A stretch of 64,000 nt of DNA from contig NZ_AYKF01000001.1 in assembly GCF_003732545.1 (NCBI RefSeq), forward strand, positions 124,001-188,000. Reading direction: 5' to 3'. The translations under genes were made by a program, and so were the position numbers. Of this stretch, positions 11,408-23,099 are shown one piece after another; position 1 is the stretch's first letter, and each line of letters begins with the position of its first letter. The stretch comes from Salinisphaera orenii subsp. halophila YIM 95161. GTDB taxonomy: Bacteria; Pseudomonadota; Gammaproteobacteria; Nevskiales; Salinisphaeraceae. The notes beneath the pieces were generated by a model. The model did not search any database. It had not been told where the DNA came from and was given only the letters and a program-made list of their open reading frames with translations.

Positions 11408-11872
11408 ATGAATATTGCCGATATCGTTGCCCCCGAGCGGGTCCGTCTTGCCGAGGATGTCCAGAGCAAGAAGCGCGCGCTCGAGCAACTGGCCGAGATT
11501 CTCACCCAGGGCACGCCCTATCTGACCGCCAGCGAAATCTTCAACGGCCTGGTCGCACGCGAGAAGCTCGGCAGCACCGGCATCGGCGACGGCGTTGCCA
11601 TCCCCCACGCCCGCATGAAAGGCACCGACGACTGCGTCGGTGCCTTCATGCGTCTGCCGCAGCCGGTGGATTTCGAGTCCAACGACGAGCAGCCGGTCGA
11701 TCTCGTGTTCGGCCTGCTGGTTCCGGAGCAGTCCACCGAGGCGCACCTCAACATGCTCCGACGCCTGGCGGAGATGTTCTCCGAGAATCAGGCGCTGGCC
11801 GAACTGCGCGACGCCGGCGACGACGCCACCCTGCATCGCGTCCTGCTGGCCCACGATCCGGTCACGCAGTAG
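11408..11872 (+). CDS. ptsN: PTS IIA-like nitrogen-regulatory protein
   Basis: This 154-residue EIIA of the fructose/mannitol fold has the phosphoacceptor His at 67 in DGVAIPHARM. The family loop PVDLVFGLLVPEQ follows. EIIA-Ntr receives phosphate from an HPr-type protein and acts by protein contacts rather than sugar transport, for example on potassium transport and sensor kinases in other bacteria. The partners HPr and enzyme I are encoded 2.4 kb downstream. The ribosome site AAAGGAA is clear. Confidence 0.95.
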   Translation: MNIADIVAPERVRLAEDVQSKKRALEQLAEILTQGTPYLTASEIFNGLVAREKLGSTGIGDGVAIPHARMKGTDDCVGAFMRLPQPVDFESNDEQPVDLVFGLLVPEQSTEAHLNMLRRLAEMFSENQALAELRDAGDDATLHRVLLAHDPVTQ

Positions 11873-11885
11873 CCGGCCGGACACC

Positions 11886-12929
11886 GTGCCGCTGACCGGC
11901 GAGGACGAGTTCGACCAGACCCTCGAGACGCGTCGCGTCTCGGTCGAGACCGTCTTCGCCGAGCTTCGGACCTCGCTCGGTCTGCACTGGCCCCGCCCGA
12001 CGATCGGCGGCCACGCCACCGTGGGCGCCACCCGCATCGACGGCCGGCGCGTACCGATCGTCGGCTATCTCAATTTCATCCATCCGCCGCAGGTCCAGGT
12101 CATCGGCGAGCCGGAGATCGCCTATCTCGATACCATCGAGCCGGATCAGCACGCCCATGTGCTCGAGCGCCTGACCACGGGCGCGACCCGGCTGGTGGTG
12201 GTCGCCGACGATCAGACCCTGGCCGCGCCGCTGCGCGAGGCCCTCTACGGGGCCGGGATCGCGGTATTCGAGAGCCGCGAGAGCGGCCACAAGGCGGCCT
12301 ACCGGATCCGGCACTTCCTCGGCGAGGCGCTGGCCCGCCAGGTCACGCTGCACGGCGTGTTCCTGGAGGTCCTGTCGATCGGCCTGCTGCTGACCGGCGA
12401 TTCCGGTGTGGGCAAGAGCGAGCTGGCGCTGGAACTGGTCAATCGCGGCCATCGGCTGGTCGCCGACGACGCCCCGGAGTTCGCCCTGCTGGGTCCGGAC
12501 GATCTCAACGGCGGCTGCCCCGCCCTGCTGCAGGACTTTCTCGAAGTCCGCGGTCTCGGCCTGCTCAACATCCGCGCGATGTTCGGCGAGGCCGCCATCA
12601 AGCGCCGCAAGCAGCTCGGGCTCATCATCCGGCTCGTGCGGCCGGAGTCGTCGCATCTGGCCGCCGCCGACCGGCTGGCGGGTACCCGCGCCACCCGGCG
12701 CATACTCGATGTCGACATCCCCGAGATCACGCTGCCCGTGGCGGTCGGCCACAATCTATCGGTGCTCGTGGAAGCCGCCTGTCGCGATCACCTGCTGCGC
12801 ATGCAGGGGCATCAGAGCGACCGGCAGTTCGCCGACCGCCAGCGCGCGGCCATGAGCGTGGCACCGGACACCGCCGATCCGGCGGGATCCGGATCGCATG
12901 CGTGTCCACCGGGCGAAGGGCTAGAATGA
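11886..12929 (+). CDS. hprK: HPr kinase/phosphorylase
   Basis: The bifunctional enzyme phosphorylates and dephosphorylates a serine of HPr. The 347-residue protein has an N-terminal domain, Walker A GDSGVGKS at 171-178, and the HprK signature LEVRGLGLLNIRAMFG. The GTG at 11886 is used because no ATG fits before the first conserved block. It leaves a 13-base gap after ptsN and has only a weak ribosome site. The enzyme is absent from enteric bacteria but occurs in other proteobacteria beside rapZ. The HPr in this window carries Ser at 46, the expected target. Confidence 0.95.
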   Translation: MPLTGEDEFDQTLETRRVSVETVFAELRTSLGLHWPRPTIGGHATVGATRIDGRRVPIVGYLNFIHPPQVQVIGEPEIAYLDTIEPDQHAHVLERLTTGATRLVVVADDQTLAAPLREALYGAGIAVFESRESGHKAAYRIRHFLGEALARQVTLHGVFLEVLSIGLLLTGDSGVGKSELALELVNRGHRLVADDAPEFALLGPDDLNGGCPALLQDFLEVRGLGLLNIRAMFGEAAIKRRKQLGLIIRLVRPESSHLAAADRLAGTRATRRILDVDIPEITLPVAVGHNLSVLVEAACRDHLLRMQGHQSDRQFADRQRAAMSVAPDTADPAGSGSHACPPGEGLE

Positions 12930-12960
12930 GCGCAATCACAGCCGAACGAGGAGAGCGCGC

Positions 12961-13818
12961 GTGCGTCTGATCGTGGTGAGCGGCCTGGCCGGCGCGGGCA
13001 AATCCGTCGCGCTCCACATGCTCGAGGACCTGGGCTACTACTGCATCGACAACCTGCCGCTGGGCCTGCTCGGCGAGGTGTCGGTGGCCACCCTGCAGCG
13101 CCAGGGGCTGGACTTCGACCGCCTGGCCGTCGGCATCGACGCCCGGGCTCGGCGCGGCGAGATCGAGGCCTTCCCCAAGCGGATCGAGGAACTGCGCACG
13201 GGCGGCATCGACGTCGAGGTGATCTATCTCCACGCCGACAACGAGACCATCCTGCGGCGGTTTTCCGAAACCCGGCGCAAGCACCCGCTGACCGACGCCG
13301 ACACCTCGCTGATCGACGCGGTCACCGCGGACCGGCGCCTGATGGAGCCCATCGCCACCAAGGCCGATGTCGCCATCGACACCAGCAACACGAACATCCA
13401 TCAGCTGCGAGATATCGTCCGCAATCGAGTGGACGCCACCCGGACCGGCGAGCTGTCGATCCTGCTCCAGTCCTTCGGCTTCAAGTACGGCCTGCCCCAG
13501 GCGGTGGACTTCGTGTTCGACTCGCGCTGCCTGCCCAATCCGCACTGGGTGCCGGAACTGCGCGAGCTCACCGGGCTGGACGCGGCCGTGGCCGAGCATC
13601 TGGCGGCCGAGCCGGCGACCCACGACATGCTCGACGACATCCACGGTTTTCTGGTGCGCTGGCTGCCGGAATTCGCGCGCGAGAATCGCGCTTATGTCAC
13701 GATTGCCGTGGGCTGCACGGGTGGCAAGCATCGTTCGGTCTATCTGATCGAGCAGCTGGCCCGGCGCCTGCGACAGACCTATGCCCAGACGCTGGTGCGA
13801 CACAATGAACTGCATTGA
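12961..13818 (+). CDS. rapZ: RNase adapter / nucleotide-binding protein RapZ
   Basis: This 285-residue protein has Walker A GLAGAGKS at 8-15, a Walker-B-like region, and the C-terminal block VAVGCTGGKHRSVYLIEQL, typical of RapZ/YvcJ. In E. coli RapZ delivers the sRNA GlmZ to RNase E and so controls glucosamine-6-phosphate synthase. The E. coli protein ends in a basic tail needed for RNA binding. This one ends VRHNELH without that cluster, so its RNA role is uncertain. The GTG start has an AGGAG ribosome site. A TAGAAT hexamer at 12922-12927 may add a promoter. Confidence 0.95.
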   Translation: MRLIVVSGLAGAGKSVALHMLEDLGYYCIDNLPLGLLGEVSVATLQRQGLDFDRLAVGIDARARRGEIEAFPKRIEELRTGGIDVEVIYLHADNETILRRFSETRRKHPLTDADTSLIDAVTADRRLMEPIATKADVAIDTSNTNIHQLRDIVRNRVDATRTGELSILLQSFGFKYGLPQAVDFVFDSRCLPNPHWVPELRELTGLDAAVAEHLAAEPATHDMLDDIHGFLVRWLPEFARENRAYVTIAVGCTGGKHRSVYLIEQLARRLRQTYAQTLVRHNELH

Positions 13819-13863
13819 CCGGCGCGCGAGCGCGCGCATGATCGGGGCCGGCCGGGCCATCGC

Positions 13864-14265
13864 ATGATCGGGGTACTGCTGATCACCCACGGCCGCCTGG
13901 GGGCCCATTTCGTGGAGACGGTGACCGGCATGATCGGCGACCTGTCGCGGCCGACGGAGGTGCTGGAAGTGCACCGCCACGACGATCCGGACGAGCGCAG
14001 CCAGGCCGCCGCGGACGCGCTCGCCCGGCTGGACGACGGCGACGGCGTGCTCATCATCACCGACGCCTTCGGGTCGACGCCGAGCAACATCGCCACCCGC
14101 GCCGCCGCCCCGGACCGCACCCGGGTCGTCGCCGGCATCAATCTGTCCATGCTCGTGCGGGTCTACAATTACCCGCAGCTGGCGCTGGACGATCTCGCGG
14201 CATCGGCCATCGAGGCCGGCCGCGCCGGCGTCATGCCCTGTCCCCAGCCCGATCCCAGCCCGTAA
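13864..14265 (+). CDS. PTS EIIA component, mannose/sorbose type
   Basis: This 133-residue EIIA-Man domain has phosphoacceptor His9 in LLITHGRLG and the conserved segment IITDAFGSTPSN. No IIB, IIC or IID domain is attached or encoded nearby, so it cannot transport sugar by itself. In other proteobacteria such lone EIIA-Man proteins sit beside ptsH and ptsI in the nitrogen PTS and are considered regulatory. It lies 45 bases after rapZ and 33 before HPr, within the same operon. Confidence 0.92.
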   Translation: MIGVLLITHGRLGAHFVETVTGMIGDLSRPTEVLEVHRHDDPDERSQAAADALARLDDGDGVLIITDAFGSTPSNIATRAAAPDRTRVVAGINLSMLVRVYNYPQLALDDLAASAIEAGRAGVMPCPQPDPSP

Positions 14266-14298
14266 TCGACCGACAACAACGAACCGACCCAACCGCTT

Positions 14299-14568
14299 AT
14301 GCCCACGCGCGAATTCGCCATCGTCAACAAGCTCGGCCTGCACGCCCGCGCCGCCAGCAAGTTCGTGACCGTCGCCTCGCAGTACGAGGCCGACATCAAG
14401 GTCTCCAAGGACGGCCGCGAGGTCTCGGGCAAGTCGATCATGGGCGTGATGATGCTGGCCGCCGCCCGCGGCTCGCGGATCGAGGTGAGCGCCGAGGGCG
14501 AGGACGCCGAGGCCGCGCTCGACGCGCTCGAGGAACTCGTGCGCGACCGTTTCGGCGAGGGGCAGTGA
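14299..14568 (+). CDS. ptsH: Phosphocarrier protein HPr
   Basis: This 89-residue HPr has His15 in LGLHARAASKFV, the residue phosphorylated by enzyme I. Ser46 lies in GKSIMGVMML, the site used by HPr kinase. Both residues are present, so it can join the PEP relay and respond to HprK encoded upstream. It could equally be called npr because it serves ptsN. It is co-oriented with EIIA upstream and enzyme I 43 bases downstream. Confidence 0.96.
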   Translation: MPTREFAIVNKLGLHARAASKFVTVASQYEADIKVSKDGREVSGKSIMGVMMLAAARGSRIEVSAEGEDAEAALDALEELVRDRFGEGQ

Positions 14569-14611
14569 GCATGCGCCGCCCCGGACAGGCTCGCAGCCGC
14601 CCGGACCGGCT

Positions 14612-16351
<1,740 letters not shown>

Positions 16352-16400
16352 CCCGATAGCGGCGACGTATCCGGCGGGCGGGCCTCGGCGACCCTCGAAC

Positions 16401-16421
16401 TCCGGGAAAATCCGGATTTTT
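16401..16421 (+). terminator. Rho-independent terminator after ptsI
   Basis: A 5-bp stem TCCGG/CCGGA with a six-base loop is followed directly by five T residues. It lies 50 bases after the ptsI stop and closes the long kdsD-to-ptsI series before the mgtE promoter. Confidence 0.6.
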
Positions 16422-16422
16422 C

Positions 16423-16431
16423 TGCTATTTT
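16423..16431 (+). promoter_or_regulatory. Extended -10 promoter of mgtE
   Basis: TGCTATTTT has a TGn extension and a -10 hexamer matching 4 of 6. It lies just after the terminator and 32 bases before the mgtE ATG. The implied leader is only about 25 bases, so there is no room for a magnesium riboswitch. Confidence 0.4.
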
Positions 16432-16462
16432 CTAGACATCCGCCCGTCTTCCGGAGCGCGCG

Positions 16463-17830
16463 ATGAGCGAGCCCGCCACATCCGAAGAGAACGAGATGGA
16501 GGCCCGGCTGGCCTATCTCGACGAAGCGCTCGAATCCGGCCGCATGCGCCGCCTCAAGCCCATGCTGCACGCGCTGCATCCGGCCGAGATCGCGCTGCTG
16601 CTGGAATCGGTGCCGCGCGCCAAGCGCGAAGTCGTCTGGAGCCTCGTCCCCGAGGAGGATCACGGCGAGACGCTGCTGCACGTCAACGACGAGGTGCGCT
16701 CGGAGCTGATCGAGGCCATGGACCACAGCGTCCTGCTCGCGGCCACCGAAGGCATGCCGATCGACGATCTGGCGGACTTCATCGAGGACCTGCCGGATCA
16801 GGTCACCCGGGAAGTCCTGCGCTCGATGGACGTCCAGAACCGCGAGCGCCTGGAAGCGGTCATGTCCTACCCGTCGGATTCCGCCGGCGGTCTAATGAAC
16901 AACGACACCATCACCGTGCGTCCGGACGTGACGCTCGATGTGGTCGGCCGCTATCTGCGCCAGCGCGGCACGCTGCCCGAGGACACCAACACGCTGTTCG
17001 TCGTCTCCCGCTACGGGCGCTATCTGGGCATGCTGACGCTGGCCAAGCTGGTCACGCTCGACCCGGAACGCGACGTCTCGGAGGTCATGGACACCGACCT
17101 CGAGGCCCTGACCGTGGACATGCCCGCCGCCCAGGTCGCCAAGCGCTTTCAGGACCTCGACCTGATCTCGGCGCCAGTGGTCGATCCCGACGGCCGTCTG
17201 GTCGGGCGCATCACCATCGACGACGTGGTCGACGTCATCCGCGATGAGGCCGAACACAGCATCATGACCATGGCCGGTCTCGACGAGGAGGAGGACGTGT
17301 TCGCGCCGATCGCACGCAGCGCCCGCCGGCGCGCGGTCTGGCTCGGCGCCAACCTGTTCACGGCATTTCTGGCCGCCCAGGTGGTCGGCCTGTTCGAGGC
17401 CACGCTCTCCCAGGTGGTCGCGCTCGCCGTGCTGATGCCGATCGTGGCCAGCATGGGCGGTATCGGCGGCTCGCAGACGCTGACCCTGATGATCCGCGGC
17501 CTGTCGCTGGGCCAGATCGGTTTTTCCAACGCCCGCACCCTGCTCGTCAAGGAACTGGCCGTGGCCGTGATCAACGGCCTGCTCTGGGGCGCGGTGGTGG
17601 GCGTGATCGCCGAAGTCTGGTTCGGCAACGCCGTGCTCGGCCTGATCATCGCCGTCGCGCTGGTCATCAATCAGATCGGCGCGGCCGTGGCCGGGGTCGG
17701 CATCCCGCTCGCGATGAAGAAGATGAACATCGACCCGGCGCTCGCCGGCTCCGTGGTCCTGACCACCATCACCGATGTCATCGGCTTCTCCGCCTTCCTC
17801 GGCCTGGGCACGCTGTTCCTGCTCGATTAG
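16463..17830 (+). CDS. mgtE: Magnesium transporter MgtE
   Basis: This 455-residue protein has the three MgtE parts in order. An N-terminal helical superhelix with ALHPAEIALLLESV covers about 1-130, two CBS domains cover about 135-265, and a five-helix membrane domain covers about 285-455. The pore motif region is PIVASMGGIGGSQTLTL. The cytoplasmic part senses magnesium and closes the channel when it is abundant. A CGGAG ribosome site precedes the ATG. It is convergent with pmbA, and the 134 bases between them show no clear terminator. Confidence 0.96.
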   Translation: MSEPATSEENEMEARLAYLDEALESGRMRRLKPMLHALHPAEIALLLESVPRAKREVVWSLVPEEDHGETLLHVNDEVRSELIEAMDHSVLLAATEGMPIDDLADFIEDLPDQVTREVLRSMDVQNRERLEAVMSYPSDSAGGLMNNDTITVRPDVTLDVVGRYLRQRGTLPEDTNTLFVVSRYGRYLGMLTLAKLVTLDPERDVSEVMDTDLEALTVDMPAAQVAKRFQDLDLISAPVVDPDGRLVGRITIDDVVDVIRDEAEHSIMTMAGLDEEEDVFAPIARSARRRAVWLGANLFTAFLAAQVVGLFEATLSQVVALAVLMPIVASMGGIGGSQTLTLMIRGLSLGQIGFSNARTLLVKELAVAVINGLLWGAVVGVIAEVWFGNAVLGLIIAVALVINQIGAAVAGVGIPLAMKKMNIDPALAGSVVLTTITDVIGFSAFLGLGTLFLLD

Positions 17831-17964
17831 GACCTGTCAACGCTTCACTTGATCATGTACACAACTCGGCCGGAGCCGGCATGCAAGATCGTTCGGCGCG
17901 TCGGCGTGTCTGAAGCTGCAAGCCGGCCCGGGTTTCGCGCCGATGCGCGAGCCGCTCGAACACG

Positions 17965-19332
17965 CTACCGACCGGCGATCGTCATCCCGCCGATGAGCAC
18001 CGACGGCGTACGCAGCATGGCGGCGTGCTCGACGTCGTTGCCGACCGCCTCCACGGCGCGAAGCATGTCGGCGAGGTTGCCCGCGATGGTGGCATTCTCC
18101 ACCGGGTAGGCGCGTTCGCCGTTCTCGACCCAGAAGCCGGCGGCCCCGCGTGAATAATCGCCGTTGACGAGATTCACGCCCTGGCCCATGAGTTCGGTGA
18201 CGACCAGTCCGCGGCCCATGCCGGCAACCAGCGCCTCGAAACTCTCGTCGCCCGGGGCGACGTCGAGATTGAACACGCCCCCGGCGTTGCCGGTGTTGGC
18301 CAACCCGAGTCGCCGCGCGGTATAGGCCGACAGTACATAGCTTCGCAGCACGCCCGCGGCGACCAGGGCGCGCTCGCGGGTGGCGACCCCGTCGCCGTCG
18401 AAGCCGGCGCTGCCCAGCCCGCGCGGTCGATGCGGATGCTGGGACAGCGACACCGAAGCGGCCGCGATCGGCTGATCGATGCAGTCCTTGAGGAAACTCG
18501 CGTTGCGATACAGCGCGCCGCCGCTGATCGCGCTGACGAGATGCCCCCACAGGCTGCGCGCCACCCGGGGCGTGAACAGCACGGGCGCCTGCGTGGTCGG
18601 CGGCGTGCGCGCGCCCAGCCGCGCCAGCGCCCGTTCGGCGGCCAGCCGGCCGGTGTCACCGACATCGTCGAGATCGTCGGCGTGGCGGGCCTGCGAGAAG
18701 GCGATCTCGCGCTGCATGCCACCGCTCTCGCGGGCTATCGCGGTACAGGACAGCGCGTGCCGGCTGGCCTGTTCGGCGGCCACGAAGCCGTGCGTGTTGC
18801 CGTAGGCGCTGACCGCGTCCTGCGTGGCCACCGTCGCGCCCTCGGTCTGGTGGATGCGCGCATCGTGATCGAGCGCGGCCGTCTCCAGGGTCAATGCCCG
18901 CTCGAGCGCGTCGGCCGGCGTCAGCGCCCAGGGATGGTACAGCGACAGTTCCGGCCAGTCCCGCGCCATCTCGGCGGCATCGGCGAGCCCGGCGTAGTCG
19001 TCGGCTTCGGTGAAGCGCGCGATCGTGAGCGCCTGCTCGAGCGCGGCGTCCAGGCCCTCGGCGCTGAGGTCGGTGGTGGAGGCACGGCCGCTGCGCTGGC
19101 CGCGATAGACGGTGATCTCGGCGCTGCGATCGCCCTCGTATTCCACCGACTCGCGGTCGCGGTCGCGCGCGGTGACGGACAGCGCGCGGGAGGCCGAGAT
19201 CGCGGCCTCGGCGGTATCGGCGCCGCGCCGGCGCGCCTGTCCGAGCAGGGATTCGAGCTGGGCGCACAGCGCCTGTCCCGTTGGCAGGGGGCGGCTTTCG
19301 GCCGGTGTATCCGGATCACGGTTGTCGGTCAT
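17965..19332 (-). CDS. pmbA: Metalloprotease-family protein PmbA/TldE
   Basis: This 455-residue protein is of the TldD/PmbA family, recognised by the N-terminal block ISASRALSVTARDRDRESVE, the central FLKDCIDQPIA, and the C-terminal MGQGVNLVNGDYSRGAAGFW. TldD-TldE heterodimers process antibiotic peptides such as microcin B17 and degrade unfolded peptides. The zinc site is in TldD, which is not encoded here. The ATG at 19332 is chosen over an upstream GTG at 19344. It is divergent from glrK across 93 bases. Confidence 0.95.
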   Translation of the reverse strand: MTDNRDPDTPAESRPLPTGQALCAQLESLLGQARRRGADTAEAAISASRALSVTARDRDRESVEYEGDRSAEITVYRGQRSGRASTTDLSAEGLDAALEQALTIARFTEADDYAGLADAAEMARDWPELSLYHPWALTPADALERALTLETAALDHDARIHQTEGATVATQDAVSAYGNTHGFVAAEQASRHALSCTAIARESGGMQREIAFSQARHADDLDDVGDTGRLAAERALARLGARTPPTTQAPVLFTPRVARSLWGHLVSAISGGALYRNASFLKDCIDQPIAAASVSLSQHPHRPRGLGSAGFDGDGVATRERALVAAGVLRSYVLSAYTARRLGLANTGNAGGVFNLDVAPGDESFEALVAGMGRGLVVTELMGQGVNLVNGDYSRGAAGFWVENGERAYPVENATIAGNLADMLRAVEAVGNDVEHAAMLRTPSVLIGGMTIAGR

Positions 19333-19425
19333 GGTCGCGCCCACGCGCTCGATCGATGTGGCATGGCGCGAACCCTAGCCCCGCAGCGCATGGCCGCGCA
19401 ATGCAGCCACGGTATGCTGGGCGCG

Positions 19426-20916
19426 ATGTCCCGCTCCGATGCCGCCGACCCCCAGCCCCCGGACACGACGCGGCGCCGCCGTCTGTTCTTTCGCCCGCGC
19501 TCGATCACCGGGCTGCTGCTGACCAGTTTCGGACTGGTCGCGCTGCCGCTGATCGTCGCCATCGTCTTCAGCGTGGTCTACGTCGACCGCCTGAACAACC
19601 AGAGCGAACGGCTGGTCCTGCAGGGCGTGGAGATGACCCGCTACAGCCAGCGCCTGAGCACGCTGCTGACCGCCATGGAGCGCAGTGCGCGCCAGTTCAG
19701 CGTGCTCGAAAGCCCCGATCTGGTCGGCCGCTTCTCGCGTCAGTCGGACGAGTTCGACCGAATACTGGATTCGCTGGCCGCGCTCGAGCTCGACACGCTG
19801 CCGGACTGGAATCTCGATGCGCTGCGGCGCGAGTCGCGCATGCTCTCGCGCGAGCTCGCCGAGCACCCGGAACAGTCGCGCGGCATCGCGGAGCGCCTCG
19901 CCGCCATGCAGCGCGAAATCGATCTGATCGCCGAGCAGGGCAATCTGTTCGTCGACCGCGAGCTGTCGCGCCTCCAGGCGACCGCCGCCGATGCCCGGCT
20001 GTTCCTGCTGCTCTGCGTCTTCGCACTGATCCCCGGGGCGCTGCTGCTCACCGGCTTCTTCGTGATCGTGATCGCCCGGCCGCTGCAGCAGATCGCCGCC
20101 GGCGTCTCCCGGCTCGGCGACGGCGATTTCTCCGAGCGCATCCGGGTGGTCGCCCCGGCCGCCGAACTGGACACCCTCGGCGCCCGGCTGGACTGGATGC
20201 GGCGACGCCTGGCCACCCTCGAAAACGAGAAACAGCAGTTCATCCGGCACATGTCGCACGAACTCAAGACGCCGCTGGCCAGTATTCGCGAGGGCGCGGA
20301 ACTGTTGCGCGACGGCACGGTCGGCCCATTGAGCACGCCGCAGGCGGAGGTCGCCGACATCCTGCAGCGCAACAGTCTCGAACTGGCCAGCCTGATCGAG
20401 AACCTGCTCGACTTCGCCGCCTGGCAGCAACAACACGCTAAACTGGAGTACGAGCGCTTCGATCTGCGCGCGCTCACCGAGGCGATCGTGGCCCGTCAGC
20501 GGCTCACGATCGAGGGGAAACAGCTCGATGTCGCGATCTCGGCACAGGTCACCGAGATCACGGCGGACCGGGACCGTATGCACCTGATCATGGACAACCT
20601 GATCGCCAACGCGGTGAAGTTCTCGCCCGCGGGCGGCACCATCGGCGTTCACGTAGAGCGGCTCGACGCCGGCACCCGCATCTGCGTGAGCGACGCCGGG
20701 CCGGGCGTGCCGGCGAACGAACGCGACGCCATCTTCGACGCCTTCTTTCAGGGCGCGCGCGGCGCCGACGCCGACAGCGGCGTACGCGGCACCGGCATCG
20801 GCCTGTCGGTCGTGCGCGAATGCGTTCAGGCCCACGGCGGCGAAATCCATGTCGAAGACGCTCGCGAGGGGGGCGCCATGTTCTGCCTGCACATCCCCGA
20901 TCGTCATGCACTCTGA
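19426..20916 (+). CDS. glrK: Sensor histidine kinase GlrK (QseE)
   Basis: This 496-residue inner-membrane kinase has TM1 at about 29-52, a periplasmic helical segment to about 190, TM2 at about 191-217 and a HAMP domain. The HisKA box follows with His278 in FIRHMSHELKTPL, then an HATPase domain with NLIANAVKFSP, DAGPGVP and GTGIGLSVV. It is the kinase of the GlrKR system, which responds to envelope signals and activates the sigma-54 regulator GlrR. In-frame ATGs at 19390 and 19414 are also possible starts. Its end overlaps the lipoprotein gene by 11 bases. Confidence 0.9.
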   Translation: MSRSDAADPQPPDTTRRRRLFFRPRSITGLLLTSFGLVALPLIVAIVFSVVYVDRLNNQSERLVLQGVEMTRYSQRLSTLLTAMERSARQFSVLESPDLVGRFSRQSDEFDRILDSLAALELDTLPDWNLDALRRESRMLSRELAEHPEQSRGIAERLAAMQREIDLIAEQGNLFVDRELSRLQATAADARLFLLLCVFALIPGALLLTGFFVIVIARPLQQIAAGVSRLGDGDFSERIRVVAPAAELDTLGARLDWMRRRLATLENEKQQFIRHMSHELKTPLASIREGAELLRDGTVGPLSTPQAEVADILQRNSLELASLIENLLDFAAWQQQHAKLEYERFDLRALTEAIVARQRLTIEGKQLDVAISAQVTEITADRDRMHLIMDNLIANAVKFSPAGGTIGVHVERLDAGTRICVSDAGPGVPANERDAIFDAFFQGARGADADSGVRGTGIGLSVVRECVQAHGGEIHVEDAREGGAMFCLHIPDRHAL

Positions 20917-21456
20917 ACGTCGGACGCACACGCTCTGCGTGGCGGCGATGCTCGGCGCGCTGCTGGTCGCCGGCTGCGCGCACCGACCGGCCGCAGAGAC
21001 CGAGGACGTCGCGCACGAGACCGAGCAGGCCGCGGATCCCGCGATCGACCTGCTGCTGTACGCGCACGAGCTGCAGTCGGGCAGCCCCGAAGCGCGCGCC
21101 AAGGCGGTCGAGCAGGCCCGGTCCGCGGTCGACGACGCACCCGACGCCCGGAACCTCGCCCGGCTGGCTCTGGCCTACGGCGCGCCGAAACAGACGCGCT
21201 ACACGCCGGATCTGGCCGCACGCTACGCCGGCCGCGCGCTGGAGGCCGACGATGCGCGCTGGAACGCTGCGGCACGACAGTACCTTCGGGATTACCGACG
21301 CTTCTACACCCGGCTCACCGAGCAGAGTCCGAGCGACGACGACAGCGAGGACGCCCGGGCGCGCATCGCCGAACTCGAGGCCCAGCTCGACGAGGCCCAT
21401 CGCAAGCTGCGCGAGATGGCGACCATCGAGGAACGGCTGGGCTCCAGTCCGCCCTG

Positions 21457-21457
<1 letters not shown>
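20906..21457 (+). CDS. qseG: QseG-like outer-membrane lipoprotein
   Basis: This 183-residue protein has a lipoprotein signal peptide with lipobox LLVAGC (Cys near residue 23). A helical domain follows, ending in a predicted coiled coil (DARARIAELEAQLDEAHRKL). In enterics QseG lies between the kinase and regulator genes and binds the kinase to modulate its activity. Sequence similarity is hard to judge by eye, so the name rests mainly on position, lipobox and helical content. It overlaps glrK by 11 bases and glrR by one base. Confidence 0.72.
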
Positions 21458-22815
<1,358 letters not shown>

Positions 22816-22823
22816 CCGCGGCC

Positions 22824-22841
22824 TGTTGCCCTGCGACGACA
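22824..22841 (+). promoter_or_regulatory. Possible third GlrR operator (distal)
   Basis: TGTT-N10-GACA fits the TGTC-N10-GACA pattern reported for GlrR sites except at one base. Over 18 positions it shares 13 with the operator at 22868. It begins 8 bases after the glrR stop and may be coincidental. Confidence 0.35.
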
Positions 22842-22867
22842 CGCGGGAATCGGCATCCCGCCCCAGC

Positions 22868-22885
22868 CGTCGCCATACGGCGACA
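22868..22885 (+). promoter_or_regulatory. GlrR-type operator 1
   Basis: CGTC-N10-GACA contains a perfect palindrome GTCGCC-atac-GGCGAC. It shares the 13-base core GTCGCCATACGGC with the site 64 bases downstream. It fits the known TGTC-N10-GACA recognition pattern at seven of eight fixed bases and lies about 175 bases upstream of a consensus sigma-54 promoter. Confidence 0.65.
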
Positions 22886-22931
22886 TGGTCTTTTCTTTTA
22901 TTTCAATCTCTTAGGCGACGACGCGATTGAC

Positions 22932-22949
22932 TGTCGCCATACGGCAACA
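22932..22949 (+). promoter_or_regulatory. GlrR-type operator 2
   Basis: TGTC-GCCATACGGC-AACA repeats the core of the upstream operator. The 64-base offset is close to six helical turns, so both sites face the same side of the DNA. It lies about 95 bases upstream of the -24 element, a normal enhancer distance. An AT-rich stretch at 23010-23040 lies between and could bend to form the loop. Confidence 0.65.
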
Positions 22950-23043
22950 GGTTTGTGCCGCTGCGGGAGGCTACGGCACGTGCTGGCGCCTTCCTGCTCT
23001 AGAGAAAAGTCACAGGATTTTGTTTTTAAAAACATTATTCGGA

Positions 23044-23060
23044 TTGGCACGGGGGTTGCT
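23044..23060 (+). promoter_or_regulatory. Consensus sigma-54 promoter
   Basis: TTGGCACG-GGGG-TTGCT matches every fixed position of the sigma-54 consensus YTGGCACG-N4-TTGCW, with GG (23046-23047) and GC (23058-23059) exactly 10 bases apart. Transcription would begin near 23071, 29 bases before the EF-hand gene. Confidence 0.88.
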
Positions 23061-23099
23061 CCATCAGCATTAACACGTGATCGGAAACACAGTCGGATC

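Noticed and set aside
16352-16462. Magnesium riboswitch before mgtE
   Set aside because: The region holds a terminator and promoter, leaving only about 25 bases of leader.
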